Of a stretch of 50,223 bases of DNA, positions 41,147-50,064 are shown piece by piece. Every line of letters begins with the position of its first letter. The first letter of the stretch is position 1. Made by a program: the position numbers and the translations under genes. Where the stretch lies: contig NZ_JABXKJ010000008.1 in assembly GCF_017115085.1 (NCBI RefSeq), forward strand, positions 1-50,223, read 5' to 3'. The stretch comes from Nostoc sp. NMS7. Lineage in GTDB: Bacteria; Cyanobacteriota; Cyanobacteriia; Cyanobacteriales; Nostocaceae. The notes beneath the pieces are model-generated. The model was not told where the DNA came from. It made no database searches and worked only from the letters and a program-made list of their open reading frames with translations.

Positions 41147-41452
41147 ATGCAAGCCAACACCAGTAATCATTTCAACGTCTCAGAAACTCAGAATTTATCC
41201 AAGACAGATCGCACCGAATTAACCAATCAAGATCCGATAGCACAAAATTATTTCTACTGGAACCAAACGGAAAGGCTTTCAGAACTTTCTCTAAACCCAC
41301 TAAACCCTCAGAATGCTTACTGGATAGTAGTTTGGAGGAGGTTTTATAGTCTCATCCTTGCCCTGCAAAAACTAGATAAATTAAAGCGATCGCTAACCAA
41401 GGATTTTCCAAAATTGGGAATTGCTAAGGTAAACGTGGGGGTAGAAGCATGA
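41147..41452 (+). CDS. Small protein encoded just before rep
   Basis: A 101-residue protein with a disordered N-terminus (SETQNLSKTDRTELTNQ) and a helical, Trp-rich core (NPQNAYWIVVWRRFYSLILA). It overlaps the rep ATG by 4 bp (ATGA), so it is translationally coupled to rep and may act in copy control. The family is not recognised. Confidence 0.55.
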   Translation: MQANTSNHFNVSETQNLSKTDRTELTNQDPIAQNYFYWNQTERLSELSLNPLNPQNAYWIVVWRRFYSLILALQKLDKLKRSLTKDFPKLGIAKVNVGVEA

Positions 41453-44400
41453 ATCACAAAAGATTCGGCAAAATAGCCTCACCGAAAAAATCGCTACGCC
41501 AAGAACTAAGGCAGGTTTTTAGAATAGTCAACAGGCAAGGTAATCAGAGAAATGCCCCAAGGGTTTTGGAGGAAATCTCAACACTAGAGTCCAGCCAGAA
41601 TGACAAGACGCAAGGCGATGGACATAATAGCGAAATTCAAGTACTGCTATTCGCACATTATACTTTGCCAGTCAGAGAAAATTTTGAACCAAGCCACTGG
41701 CAAGAGTGGGGTCAAAGTGCAATTGACCCGGAAATAGTGGGGCTTAATTTCAAATCGCTCTCAGCCAATGAAGCATTTGAATATCTTCTCTACTCCGATA
41801 AAATCAGCCGCCGTAATGATGGACGGCTACGCGATGGGGATATGAGGAAGTATGCTCACTTGGCTGACGGTGGTTGGTGGTGCAGTGGTGTTGATGTTCT
41901 CACTGGGGAAGATTCCCTTTGGGGATGCTCAAAGCCCAACAGTCCAAGGACAGGTCAGGATGGCAAGGAAATTAAGTATGAGCAACCCCCAAAAGTTAGC
42001 ACAGAAATTTTTGCCCTACGAATCCCCCCCCGGATTTGGGAATTAATTGGCCGCCGCTACGATGTGGCGCTACCAGAAAATTATCAAAGTTTACCTTATG
42101 GTGCTTTTTGGCGATGGGTGAGAGAAAATATCCAAATTCCCGTTATCATCTGCGAGGGTGCTAAAAAAGCAGCTGCAATCTTATCTTGTGGTTACGTTGC
42201 GATCGGCGTACCCGGAATTTGGGGAGGCCGTCGTCAACCAAAGGATGAATACAACGAAAATGACGGCGACCCATACCTCACTCCACAGTTAGCAGTATTT
42301 GCACAACCAGAGAGGCGAATTTACTTTTGCTTCGATGCCGATGTGAAACGCACGACAATTCGAGCCGTGAATAATGCGATCGCTAAAACTGCCAAGCTTT
42401 TATCTTTGCGTGGCTGTGAAATTAAAGTAATGGGCTGGCATTCAGCATTAGGTAAAGGAGTTGATGATCTCATAGCCGCTTACGGTCGTGAGCAATTCGA
42501 TACCATTTACTGCGATGCCCTGAAATTGGATGGGTGGAACACCAAACAGTCAAGGCGGCTCACGTATATTCCAGACTTGAGCTTAAATCAACGTTATTTG
42601 GGTGAGTTGGCAATTCCATCAGGTAAGCAGCTAATCGCCCTTAAATCGCCAAAAAATACAGGCAAGACTCACTCGCTCCAGTGGATAACTGACCCGATAA
42701 TTCGCGCTGGTGAGAGGAGAGTGCTAGTAATTACCCATCGGGTGCAATTGGGAGTCCAGCTTGTAAAAAAATTGGGATTACCTTTTGTTACCGAGCTTAG
42801 AGAAACTGCGGAAGGCTCATACTTCGGTATGGGATTAGTAATTGATTCTTTGCATCCGAAAAGCCAAGCCAAATTTAACCCTGATGAGTGGCAAGGGTGC
42901 TGGTTAATTCTGGATGAAATTATGCAGTTAATCTGGCATTTATTGAACAGTTCGACTTGTCAGAGCAGTAGAGTAGCCATAATAAAAAACTTCAAGCAGC
43001 TACTACTTAATGTTGTTAATTATGGTGGTAAAATATTCATTGCCGACGCTGACTTAAACGATATTGGTATTGACTTTATCAAAGGATTGTTAGGACAAGA
43101 GATTGACACTTTTATCGTTGAAAACACATTTACATTTAACGAACCTTGGGAGATAAATGTAGTCACAGGTAAAAATCCAGCACAATTAGTAAAACTCCTT
43201 ACCCAAAAACTAGAAAATGGGAAGAAGTGTTTTGTTGCTTTATCAGGTCAACGGGCTAATTCTAAGTGGGGTTCTCGTAACTTGGAGGCATACTATAGAA
43301 ATGTCCTACCACACCTAAGAATTTTACGAATTGATTCTAAAACTATAGCTGACCCTCATCATTCAGCTTTTGGATGTACAAGCGATTTAAATGAGGTAAT
43401 TAAAGATTATGATTTAGTTTTAACCACTTCGACGATTGAGACTGGGGTATCAATTGAAGAGGAACATTTTGATTATGTTTTTGGGATTTTTCAAGGTGTA
43501 CAAACTCCCGATGGTGTAAGACAGCACTTATCACGTTATCGCCCTCCAGTCCCTCGTTATATCTGGCTTTGTCCAGTAGGAATTAACAGGGTAGGCAGTG
43601 GCTCAAATAGTATAAGGGGATTGCTATCAGGTGAGCATAGAAAAAATAAAGCTAATATCAAAAAACTAATTGAATTCGGATTTGAGGAAACAATAGAAGG
43701 AAATTATGAGAGCATCTGCATATATACTTGGGCTAAGTTGGGAGCAATCATCAACGATGGTATGAACAAGTATTCTAAGCAAATTATTGCTGATTTAAAA
43801 GATGAGGGGCATATCATCTGTGAAATAAATGAAGATGAATTGCCAGAACCAGCAGAAGTAGAAATTACCAAGCAAGAAATTTACGCTACCTGTAAGAAAG
43901 AATATGCTGGACACTGTGAGAATGTAGCGGATTCTAAAACAATTACAGATGAGCAGTTTTTGAGGCTAGATAAGCAAAACTCTAAAACTGAAGTAGAGCA
44001 GCTAGAACACAGAAAAGGTGAACTTGAAAGGCGTTATAAGATTATTGTGAGTTCGGAATTAGTAGAGAAAGACGATAAAAACTGGTATTCGCTAATTCGA
44101 CTACATTACTATCTTGGGGAAGGCAGGCAGTTTCTATCGGATCGGGAAAAAAATGTAATGTCTACTGCTTTGAAAAATGGCGATGGAGATTATTTCATCC
44201 CCGATACTAATAAAAGCCTTATTGGTAAGAAAATTGATGCTTTGGACTTCCTCAAATTTAATGAACTTATGCAAGTTAAAGAGATTAGCAATAATCACAA
44301 GTTAGCTCTTGAATTATTGGCAATCATTAAAAAGTATTCTTACGATTTAAATCTGCTGCTAGGGGTGAATTTCTCAAAAGTAAAAACACCGATTGAAGCC

Positions 44401-45069
44401 TGTCAACGACTGGCCGCGATGATTGGGCATAAGTTTCCAATGTTGAGGAGAGAAGGCAAGCGAGGAGAGCAAGTAAGAATTTACGGTACTCCCGCTCCAA
44501 ACTTCAAAAAAGATGATGAAGGGAATTTGGTTTTGGTTAATGGGCAGGCTATACCCATTAGCGATCGCCGTGATGAAATTTTCACAGCATGGGTAGAACG
44601 CGATACCCTAGCCAGGGAGAAAGCAGCCGCCGATAAGTTGGAAGCACAAAAGGCAATTATTCCAGAAGCGTTAAAAGTTGAGGAAGTCACATCTGTGGAA
44701 GTTGGGCAGGACTTAACAGTTGAGCAAGTGATGCCTGCGGTGGACTATGCCGGAGCAGTTGTGGAACAGTCAACATTGTCTGCTGTCCAACAAATCAAGT
44801 TAGATGAAATCAAAGCTTGCGAGTCGCAAGTCAGGGAACAAACAGATAACCATTTACCCCTATGGGCTGGGTTAAAGTTGAAATTGCAGCAGGGATTACA
44901 GGATGCTGGCAGGTTTTATAAAGAAACAGTCTCAGAAATTGGGGAGGCCATTGGGATAGCTGATAGTGAGCCGTTTTGGAATGGCTACTTAAATCGCTGG
45001 CAGGTTGCTGTTAACTTTGCCTGTGGGTGTAAATCCGTTGCCTGTGATTGGTTGGAAGCGATCGCCTAA
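41449..45069 (+). CDS. Plasmid replication protein, CyRepA1/DUF3854 type
   Basis: A 1206-residue protein, the likely replication initiator. Residues about 190-355 match the DUF3854/Toprim-like primase region: VIICEGAKKAAAILSCGY (E236), YFCFDAD (296-298), ALGKGVDDLIAAYG (335-346). Residues about 390-780 are helicase-like: ALKSPKNTGKTHSL (Walker A-like, 398-410), VLVITHR, LILDEIMQ (Walker B-like), and TTSTIETGVSIEE with QHLSRYRPP (motif V/VI-like). The C-terminal third is helical and charged. Large primase-helicase proteins of this kind drive replication of many cyanobacterial plasmids. The iteron array starts about 155 bp after its stop. Confidence 0.8.
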   Translation: MNHKRFGKIASPKKSLRQELRQVFRIVNRQGNQRNAPRVLEEISTLESSQNDKTQGDGHNSEIQVLLFAHYTLPVRENFEPSHWQEWGQSAIDPEIVGLNFKSLSANEAFEYLLYSDKISRRNDGRLRDGDMRKYAHLADGGWWCSGVDVLTGEDSLWGCSKPNSPRTGQDGKEIKYEQPPKVSTEIFALRIPPRIWELIGRRYDVALPENYQSLPYGAFWRWVRENIQIPVIICEGAKKAAAILSCGYVAIGVPGIWGGRRQPKDEYNENDGDPYLTPQLAVFAQPERRIYFCFDADVKRTTIRAVNNAIAKTAKLLSLRGCEIKVMGWHSALGKGVDDLIAAYGREQFDTIYCDALKLDGWNTKQSRRLTYIPDLSLNQRYLGELAIPSGKQLIALKSPKNTGKTHSLQWITDPIIRAGERRVLVITHRVQLGVQLVKKLGLPFVTELRETAEGSYFGMGLVIDSLHPKSQAKFNPDEWQGCWLILDEIMQLIWHLLNSSTCQSSRVAIIKNFKQLLLNVVNYGGKIFIADADLNDIGIDFIKGLLGQEIDTFIVENTFTFNEPWEINVVTGKNPAQLVKLLTQKLENGKKCFVALSGQRANSKWGSRNLEAYYRNVLPHLRILRIDSKTIADPHHSAFGCTSDLNEVIKDYDLVLTTSTIETGVSIEEEHFDYVFGIFQGVQTPDGVRQHLSRYRPPVPRYIWLCPVGINRVGSGSNSIRGLLSGEHRKNKANIKKLIEFGFEETIEGNYESICIYTWAKLGAIINDGMNKYSKQIIADLKDEGHIICEINEDELPEPAEVEITKQEIYATCKKEYAGHCENVADSKTITDEQFLRLDKQNSKTEVEQLEHRKGELERRYKIIVSSELVEKDDKNWYSLIRLHYYLGEGRQFLSDREKNVMSTALKNGDGDYFIPDTNKSLIGKKIDALDFLKFNELMQVKEISNNHKLALELLAIIKKYSYDLNLLLGVNFSKVKTPIEACQRLAAMIGHKFPMLRREGKRGEQVRIYGTPAPNFKKDDEGNLVLVNGQAIPISDRRDEIFTAWVERDTLAREKAAADKLEAQKAIIPEALKVEEVTSVEVGQDLTVEQVMPAVDYAGAVVEQSTLSAVQQIKLDEIKACESQVREQTDNHLPLWAGLKLKLQQGLQDAGRFYKETVSEIGEAIGIADSEPFWNGYLNRWQVAVNFACGCKSVACDWLEAIA

Positions 45070-45224
45070 TCTCGAAATAGCTAGTCCAGAAATCCCCGAC
45101 CATTACCATTCTCTATTCTTTCGCATCCACACCCCTTCAGTATGAACTTGGAGGGGATTTTGGCTGTAACAATGCCTCAATCATCACGAAGTACAGATAG
45201 GCAGTCTGTAGCCGATTTTATCAG

Positions 45225-45532
45225 TGCTAGATTCACCGTGACTACCAAATTAATTTAAGGATGAGAATTTAGTTTCTGGATTTGGTAGTCACGGTTAGTT
45301 AGTGCGTAGTCATGATGATTAATATCTATTTATTAGAGCGCGTGACTACCGATATATCGTTATCTTCTGATTAGTAATTGGAGGTTTTGGGGTTTGGTAG
45401 TCATGGTTTGGTAGTTACGATGATTTTGGTAGTCATGATGATTAATATCTATTTATATAGAGGGCGTGACTACGGTATCAGAATTTGATACAAAATGCGG
45501 TTATTTTCAGTGGTGACTACCAAAGTTGTATA
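45225..45532. other. Putative replication origin: iteron array
   Basis: At least nine copies of CGTGACTACCAAA or its complement TTTGGTAGTCACG (with small variants) lie in 300 bp on both strands, at about 45236, 45283, 45307, 45342, 45395, 45407, 45427, 45467 and 45512. Between them are A+T-rich blocks (GATTAATATCTATTTAT, twice) that could melt. The array starts about 155 bp after the replication gene. Iterons beside a rep gene are typical of plasmid origins. Part of it is repeated in inverse at 4276-4424. Confidence 0.7.
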
Positions 45533-45540
45533 AAAGCTAG

Positions 45541-46450
45541 CGGCGGCGGATAAGTAGGCGATGCCGAAGGCGGTAAGCGATCGCTCACAGGAGACGCGGC
45601 AACGCCGCCGTCGTCAGGCAACGTAGTTGCCAGTCAAGTCCACCACGTCGGATAACCGCGCTGGCAATTGGGAGCGATGGCAAATTAGGAGACGCGGCGG
45701 AGCCGTCGTCGTTGGGCAACGCAGTTGCCAGTCCAGTTCCGCATGCCCGTGGAGAATTGTCAGTCATCTGCGAAAAGTTAAGCCAACGCTGAAAAGTAGT
45801 AAACCAGTGGAGATGCGATCGCGCGGAATTAATATTTCTTACCATAGAAATACTCAGGGGATTCAAGCAAATTTCTCTCAAAAATCAATGGATTAAAATC
45901 AGGCATTAGCTTTTGGGAAGATGAACAAGCTATTCTAAACCCACAACCTGTTACATCCTCTAAGAAAATTAGAATAACAAGATGAGGAACTTTCACCAGA
46001 GATTAACCCAGAGATTGCGATCGTTCACCGAAGAATAACCAAGGAGACGCGGCGACAGCCGCCGTCGCTCGGCAACGCGGTTGCCAGTCCAAAATCCCAT
46101 GCTACGACAAGCGATATCTACGATTGGGCTATGCTTACGCACCTGGAAACACTGAGCAATATGTTAGAAGTGGAAGCTGTTATTATAAATTATTACCAGT
46201 TATACAAATAATTAACCAGTTATTATATTAATACCAGTTACGCAGGTATAGCATTATAACAGGTACGCTATCAAATAACTAGATGTTAGAACCCAGTCAG
46301 GGAGAGGAGTATTTCCCGACATTTCAGTAAAAAAGCGCGGATAGGTAGGTATTAGCTGCTAACTTGCTATGTCAAACTTTTAGGGCTATGGTATGGTAAC
46401 TCTAGCTTAATTATTTGAATCTGCCTTTTTTCTAGTAAAACTTTGTCCCG
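45541..46450. other. Intergenic with dispersed GGAGACGCGG repeats
   Basis: About 900 bp with no supported gene. Dispersed repeats starting GGAGACGCGG appear near 45590, 45688 and 46043, often with GTTGCCAGTCCA downstream, as well as HIP1 sites. Open frames across them on both strands are repeat-driven. Three ACCAGTTA motifs lie at 46195-46240. Confidence 0.55.
46195..46240. promoter_or_regulatory. ACCAGTTA direct repeats
   Basis: ACCAGTTA occurs at 46195-46202, 46215-46222 and 46233-46240, spaced 20 and 18 bp, close to two turns of the helix, within very A+T-rich DNA. Such spacing suits a protein that binds one face of DNA. It lies about 310 bp before the secreted-protein gene. The role is unknown. 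Confidence 0.4.
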
Positions 46451-46548
46451 CCTTGGGTTCAGTTACTTTTGTCAGGCAGTCAGGTAAAAGTGTTGTTAGC
46501 CATCACTCAAAATATTGTGGGCACAATTGTAAGCTAAGGAAAAAACCA

Positions 46549-46932
46549 ATGTTAAAAAAATTTATTGTTTTAACAGTTGCAAGTATCACCTTATCGATTC
46601 CAGCAGCAAGTATCTTTGTTAGTTCACCTCCTGCTCTGTCACAATCAACATCATCAGATATCGAGACTATAACTCCCGTTATTTATACTTCTGGGAATGG
46701 TGGAGGGCCAGACGAATACTTTGCTCCAGTATATCCACAAACTTATACCTATACTATTCCTGTTTCTTCTAATGTTACCGAAGCATGGTACACCCCCTAC
46801 GATAACATCCCAGATATTAAAGCATTTAGTACGATTGATGTTAGACCTGCTGGTAATGCAGTTCAGCTATCAATTAGAGCCCAGTCTGGAGTATCAGGAA
46901 GGGTACGCCTGAGAATTTATATCAAGCACTAG
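46549..46932 (+). CDS. Small secreted protein
   Basis: A 127-residue exported protein. The signal peptide MLKKFIVLTVASITLSIPAA is followed by a cleavage-like PALSQS. The mature part is Tyr/Pro/Ser-rich, beta-type (VYPQTYTYTIPVSSNVTEAW, NAVQLSIRAQSGVSGRVRLR). ATG 46549 is chosen over an upstream ATG at 46453 because AAGGA (46537-46541) precedes it and the signal peptide starts there. The function is unknown. Confidence 0.65.
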   Translation: MLKKFIVLTVASITLSIPAASIFVSSPPALSQSTSSDIETITPVIYTSGNGGGPDEYFAPVYPQTYTYTIPVSSNVTEAWYTPYDNIPDIKAFSTIDVRPAGNAVQLSIRAQSGVSGRVRLRIYIKH

Positions 46933-46968
46933 AGAGTGTTTTAAAAGCCAGAGAATAGTTTAGTCCCG

Positions 46969-47003
46969 CACACACCCTATCTATATATAAAATAGGGTGT
47001 GTG
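46969..47003 (+). terminator. Hairpin after the secreted-protein gene
   Basis: CACACACCCTAT (46969-46980) and ATAGGGTGTGTG (46992-47003) form a perfect 12-bp stem with an 11-bp A+T-rich loop, 36 bp after the stop codon. No U-run follows, so it may end or stabilise the transcript rather than act as a classic terminator. Confidence 0.5.
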
Positions 47004-47092
47004 TGTGACTAGCCAAAAGCTTAGTGAGGGTAAGCACTTAAGCGATTTTGAGGGCATAGGAGACGCGGCAACGCCACCACGCCACAGCAGCC

Positions 47093-47145
47093 GCGTTGCC
47101 AATGCCCAATGCCCAATGCCCAATGCCCAATGCCCAACGCCCACT
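47093..47145. repeat. TGCCCAA heptamer tandem repeat
   Basis: About six head-to-tail copies of TGCCCAA, the last with one change (CGCCCA). Heptanucleotide runs of this kind (short tandemly repeated repetitive sequences) are typical of Nostoc and relatives. It directly follows a GGAGACGCGG-type repeat (47058). Confidence 0.85.
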
Positions 47146-47408
47146 CGTGCTGTGAGTGGGTTTAATTTTGCGATTCTAGTCAAGCCTTAGCATTATTTAA
47201 TACATTGCTTGGTTATAGCCAAAAATAGAGTTTGAAAAAAAATATTTTTTCAAAAAGTTTTCTAGGCAGTATATACAGCAATCGTTTCGCCAGTACACAC
47301 GATTTCATTCTGTTATAAATATAAAATCGTCTGTACTTTAAAAACTACTTAGATAATCTACTTATTTATATGTATTAATACATTGATAATAAATACTGGC
47401 AATTGGGA

Positions 47409-47520
47409 GCGATCGCCCAATACTTCTCGGTTAAGAATTAAGCAGTATTGAGAATAAAAAAAGTGAGTGGTTGACGTTTAGTACCCACTCCTCTGTGGAT
47501 TGGAATTCTCGCTGGAAACT
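47409..47520. repeat. 112-bp inverted repeat, left arm
   Basis: It matches the reverse complement of 49198-49309 with one mismatch. Its right part can be read as MTFSTHSSVDWNSRWKL, and the same peptide begins the opposite-strand fragment at 49247. Both arms end exactly where the downstream sequences diverge. Confidence 0.9.
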
Positions 47521-47683
47521 GGGTGGAGTTTTCGCGGCCATTGGTACTCCAGCCCTTCCACCCAAAACTCGCGGAAAGTCCCCTGGTTGGGAAGCCGGAA
47601 AAAAACGTCACCGGAAAAACCGATGCCCGATTGTAAAAAAAACCGTAACACGACCACGTAAAGAGCCATCAGTTGCGGTTTAA
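47521..47683 (+). pseudogene. Transposase C-terminal remnant
   Basis: The frame encodes FAAIGTPALPPKTRGKSPGW, then KKRHRKNRCPIVKKTVTRPR. The PK.RGKSPGW...(K/R)KxRxPIVKK ending is that of a large group of cyanobacterial DDE transposases. Only the C-terminus remains, joined directly to the 112-bp repeat. It is a scar of an old insertion. Confidence 0.6.
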
Positions 47684-47757
47684 TACTAAAGATTATTCAT
47701 AATTTCGATAAGTCTTTGATTAACTCAGCCCTGCTGGGTCGTTTTGCATAGCTTAGT

Positions 47758-48891
47758 CTAAACTCCAGTTGCACTGCTAGAGTCAGCTTTGCGCTTGAGT
47801 GCTGCAAATAAAATTAGAACAGCACCGAACGACAAAATAGGAACGCCTGAAGTTGGTTCAGCTACAGAGACAGATGAAATTGGCGTCAAAAGGAAGGCGT
47901 GTAATTCACCATTCACTGCACCACGACCGACAATTTGTCCATTATTATTAATGGCAGATGCGGCTGTTAAGGTAAAGCCAGGCTCGGAACCAGGAGCAAT
48001 CAGGTCATTCAGGTCGTACAGAGTGTTATCACTATAAAGAAAAGCCTGCAAAGCATTGCCATCTGCTGTATAAAAGTTATAGTTAGTGCCAGAAAACCCG
48101 ACTACTTGACCCAAATTATTGATCCCGTCAGCAAAACTAAACAAATCTGTAGGACGTAATCTACCGAGGTCTTGGAGTCCCGTGCTGGATGTGTACAGAA
48201 AAGCACGACCATCATCTACTCCAGTGAGTCCCGAAGTACCAACTACTTGTCCTGAGTCATTAATATCAGATGCTGAACTGTAGGTGTCACTTGGCAAAGT
48301 TCCCAAGTTAATAGTTTGGCCGTTTTTGTACAGAAAAGCTGTGTTTGAATTGAGAATGCCCACTACTTGTCCCAAGTTATTTAAACCGTAGGCAACAGTA
48401 CCAGGAGTTCCTCCTATGCTGGTTGCTATACCATCGGTGTACAAGAAAGACCCAAGTTTGCTTGCTCCACCTACTACTTGGGTGCGATCGTTAATGGCAT
48501 AAGGAATAGCATTTTGGATAGGGAGGGGTTGGGTGATGCCATTGCTGTACAGAAAAGGGTTATTTCCAGTAGAGTTATTACCAACCGAATTACCAACTAC
48601 TTGCCCCAAGTTATTGATACCAGTCACTGTAAGTTGATTATCGCCAGGCAACGGACTAATTTTTTGGAGCGAACCATTGCTGTAAAAAAAAGAATCAGAG
48701 CCGTCCAAAGAATTAATGGTTACCTCACCTGAGTCATTGATGTCTGTTGCATAACTGTTGGCTTCTCCTGTAAGACTGCCTAAGTCAGTTAGTGAGTATA
48801 GAGATACCGCTAATGCGGACTTGGATACACTCAGACTGATTGCGGTCAAGGTTATTGCTGTTATACATGATTTCCACTTAAGTAAAAGCAT
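47758..48891 (-). CDS. HAF-repeat PEP-CTERM exported protein
   Basis: A 377-residue exported protein. The signal peptide is MLLLKWKSCITAITLTAISL...SALA. The mature part has seven or more HAF-type repeats with the core INxxGQVVG (TGINNLGQVVGNS, YGLNNLGQVVGIL, SDINDSGQVVGTS, DGINNLGQVVGFS, SAINNNGQIVGRG) and spaced FLY motifs. The C-terminus EPTSGVPILSFGAVLILFAA plus KRK is a PEP-CTERM-like sorting signal. Such proteins are sent to the cell surface. The gene is enclosed by the 112-bp inverted repeat. Confidence 0.75.
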   Translation of the reverse strand: MLLLKWKSCITAITLTAISLSVSKSALAVSLYSLTDLGSLTGEANSYATDINDSGEVTINSLDGSDSFFYSNGSLQKISPLPGDNQLTVTGINNLGQVVGNSVGNNSTGNNPFLYSNGITQPLPIQNAIPYAINDRTQVVGGASKLGSFLYTDGIATSIGGTPGTVAYGLNNLGQVVGILNSNTAFLYKNGQTINLGTLPSDTYSSASDINDSGQVVGTSGLTGVDDGRAFLYTSSTGLQDLGRLRPTDLFSFADGINNLGQVVGFSGTNYNFYTADGNALQAFLYSDNTLYDLNDLIAPGSEPGFTLTAASAINNNGQIVGRGAVNGELHAFLLTPISSVSVAEPTSGVPILSFGAVLILFAALKRKADSSSATGV

Positions 48892-48926
48892 ATTAGTTTT
48901 CCGTGATTTTCTATTCCCCTACCAAA

Positions 48927-49247
48927 TTACCACTGAATAGTAGAGTGATAACTTGCTGTATCTGGGTAATCGCTAAATACGCCATCAACACCTAAGCTGA
49001 AAAATAGTTCATATTCGCCTTGGGGATTTCCTTGAAAGTCCAGTGGCAAAAAGCAGTTTTCATTGCGGAAAGTCCAGACATGAACCAGCAAACCAGCCGC
49101 GTGAGCATCTGTGACTAAAGATGTGGGCGATCGCAATTTACCATTGCTATCTCTAGGAACCAGTAAATTTTTATCAAAGTCAAAAAACCTCGTTCTAAGT
49201 TTCCAGCGAGAATTCCAATCCACAGAGGAGTGGGTACTAAACGTCAA
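48927..49247 (-). pseudogene. Glycerophosphodiester phosphodiesterase C-terminal fragment
   Basis: Codons 18-106 match the end of glycerophosphodiester phosphodiesterases: DAHAAGLLVHVWTFRNEN, GEYELFFSLGVDGVFSDYPD. The catalytic N-terminal part (HRG..E) is absent. The first 17 codons come from the 112-bp repeat. The enzyme cannot be active. Confidence 0.7.
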
Positions 49248-49309
49248 CCACTCACTTTTTTTATTCTCAATACTGCTTAATTCTTAACCGAGAAGTATTG
49301 AGCGATCGC
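49198..49309. repeat. 112-bp inverted repeat, right arm
   Basis: The reverse complement of 47409-47520 with one mismatch. It begins at the GCGATCGC site and ends at the junction with the phosphodiesterase fragment. The pair encloses about 1.7 kb with the HAF-repeat gene. Confidence 0.9.
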
Positions 49310-49626
49310 CCACAGGAGACGCGGCAACGCCGCCGTCGCTCAAAGCCTCGCTGATGATTTGGGAGCGATTGCGCGAAGCGCAGTGCCGGAGGCAATCGCG
49401 CTAATGGGGAGTGGGGTAAGAAGTGCGATCGCTCAGAGGAGACGCGGCAACGCCGCCGTCGTCAGGCAACGCAGTTGCCAGTCCAGCCCACCACGCCCAA
49501 TAACCGCGCTGTCAATTATGAGCGATGGCTGCGCCCGCCGAAGGCATCGCTTGCTTAGGAGACGCGGCGGCGGGGCATAGGAGTTATGCCCTAAAATTTT
49601 TAATAAGCATAACTGTTGTAGCTGCC
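49310..49626. repeat. Cluster of dispersed repeats
   Basis: GGAGACGCGG-type repeats occur at 49315, 49438 and 49558, several HIP1 sites are present, and a 30-bp inverted repeat arm lies at 49522-49551. The open frames that run through are repeat-driven. No gene is supported. Confidence 0.6.
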
Positions 49627-50064
49627 ATGAGCGATACCTTCGGCGGGCGCAGCCATCGCATTGACCAAATCATAGAGAAACTTCACGAACTCAAGGAAAT
49701 TAGACAGCAGTTAGTCAATGAATCCATGTCGCCACTTGGGGTATGGATTCATCAGTATGAGGTACGCAAGCGTTACAAAAAAGGTGGCGATATTTACACC
49801 TACACTTATGCAAAATGGCAGTCAGTAGAACCAATTTTTAACCGTAATCCAAAGCCTCGTTTAAAAAGTATCGTTAAACGAGGTAAAAACCCTAAAATGA
49901 CCTGTCACGAACATATAGGTAGGGTGAACAGTAGCACGGGATTAGGAACTGAACCACAGGTTACTAAAGCTTATCAAGAGTGGGAAAATCGCAAGCAGTT
50001 AGACGCGGTTGATAAAGCCTTGGAACAGATAGAATCCGCGCTCATCGGAGTTATGCCAAAATAA
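49627..50064 (+). CDS. Hypothetical cyanobacterial plasmid protein
   Basis: A 145-residue protein. The middle is basic (WIHQYEVRKRYKKGGDIYTY, IFNRNPKPRLKSIVKRGKNP) with CHEHIGRV, and the C-terminus is helical (WENRKQLDAVDKALEQIESA). It could bind nucleic acid. From ATG 49627 the first residues (MSDTFGGRSHRIDQ) are encoded by a dispersed repeat that forms a 30-bp inverted repeat with 49522-49551. A start at the later Met (MSPLGVW) is possible. The function is unknown. Confidence 0.5.
   Translation: MSDTFGGRSHRIDQIIEKLHELKEIRQQLVNESMSPLGVWIHQYEVRKRYKKGGDIYTYTYAKWQSVEPIFNRNPKPRLKSIVKRGKNPKMTCHEHIGRVNSSTGLGTEPQVTKAYQEWENRKQLDAVDKALEQIESALIGVMPK

Noticed and set aside
45585..45896. Open frames on both strands after the origin
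   Set aside because: They run through GGAGACGCGG repeats and encode low-complexity repeat translations.
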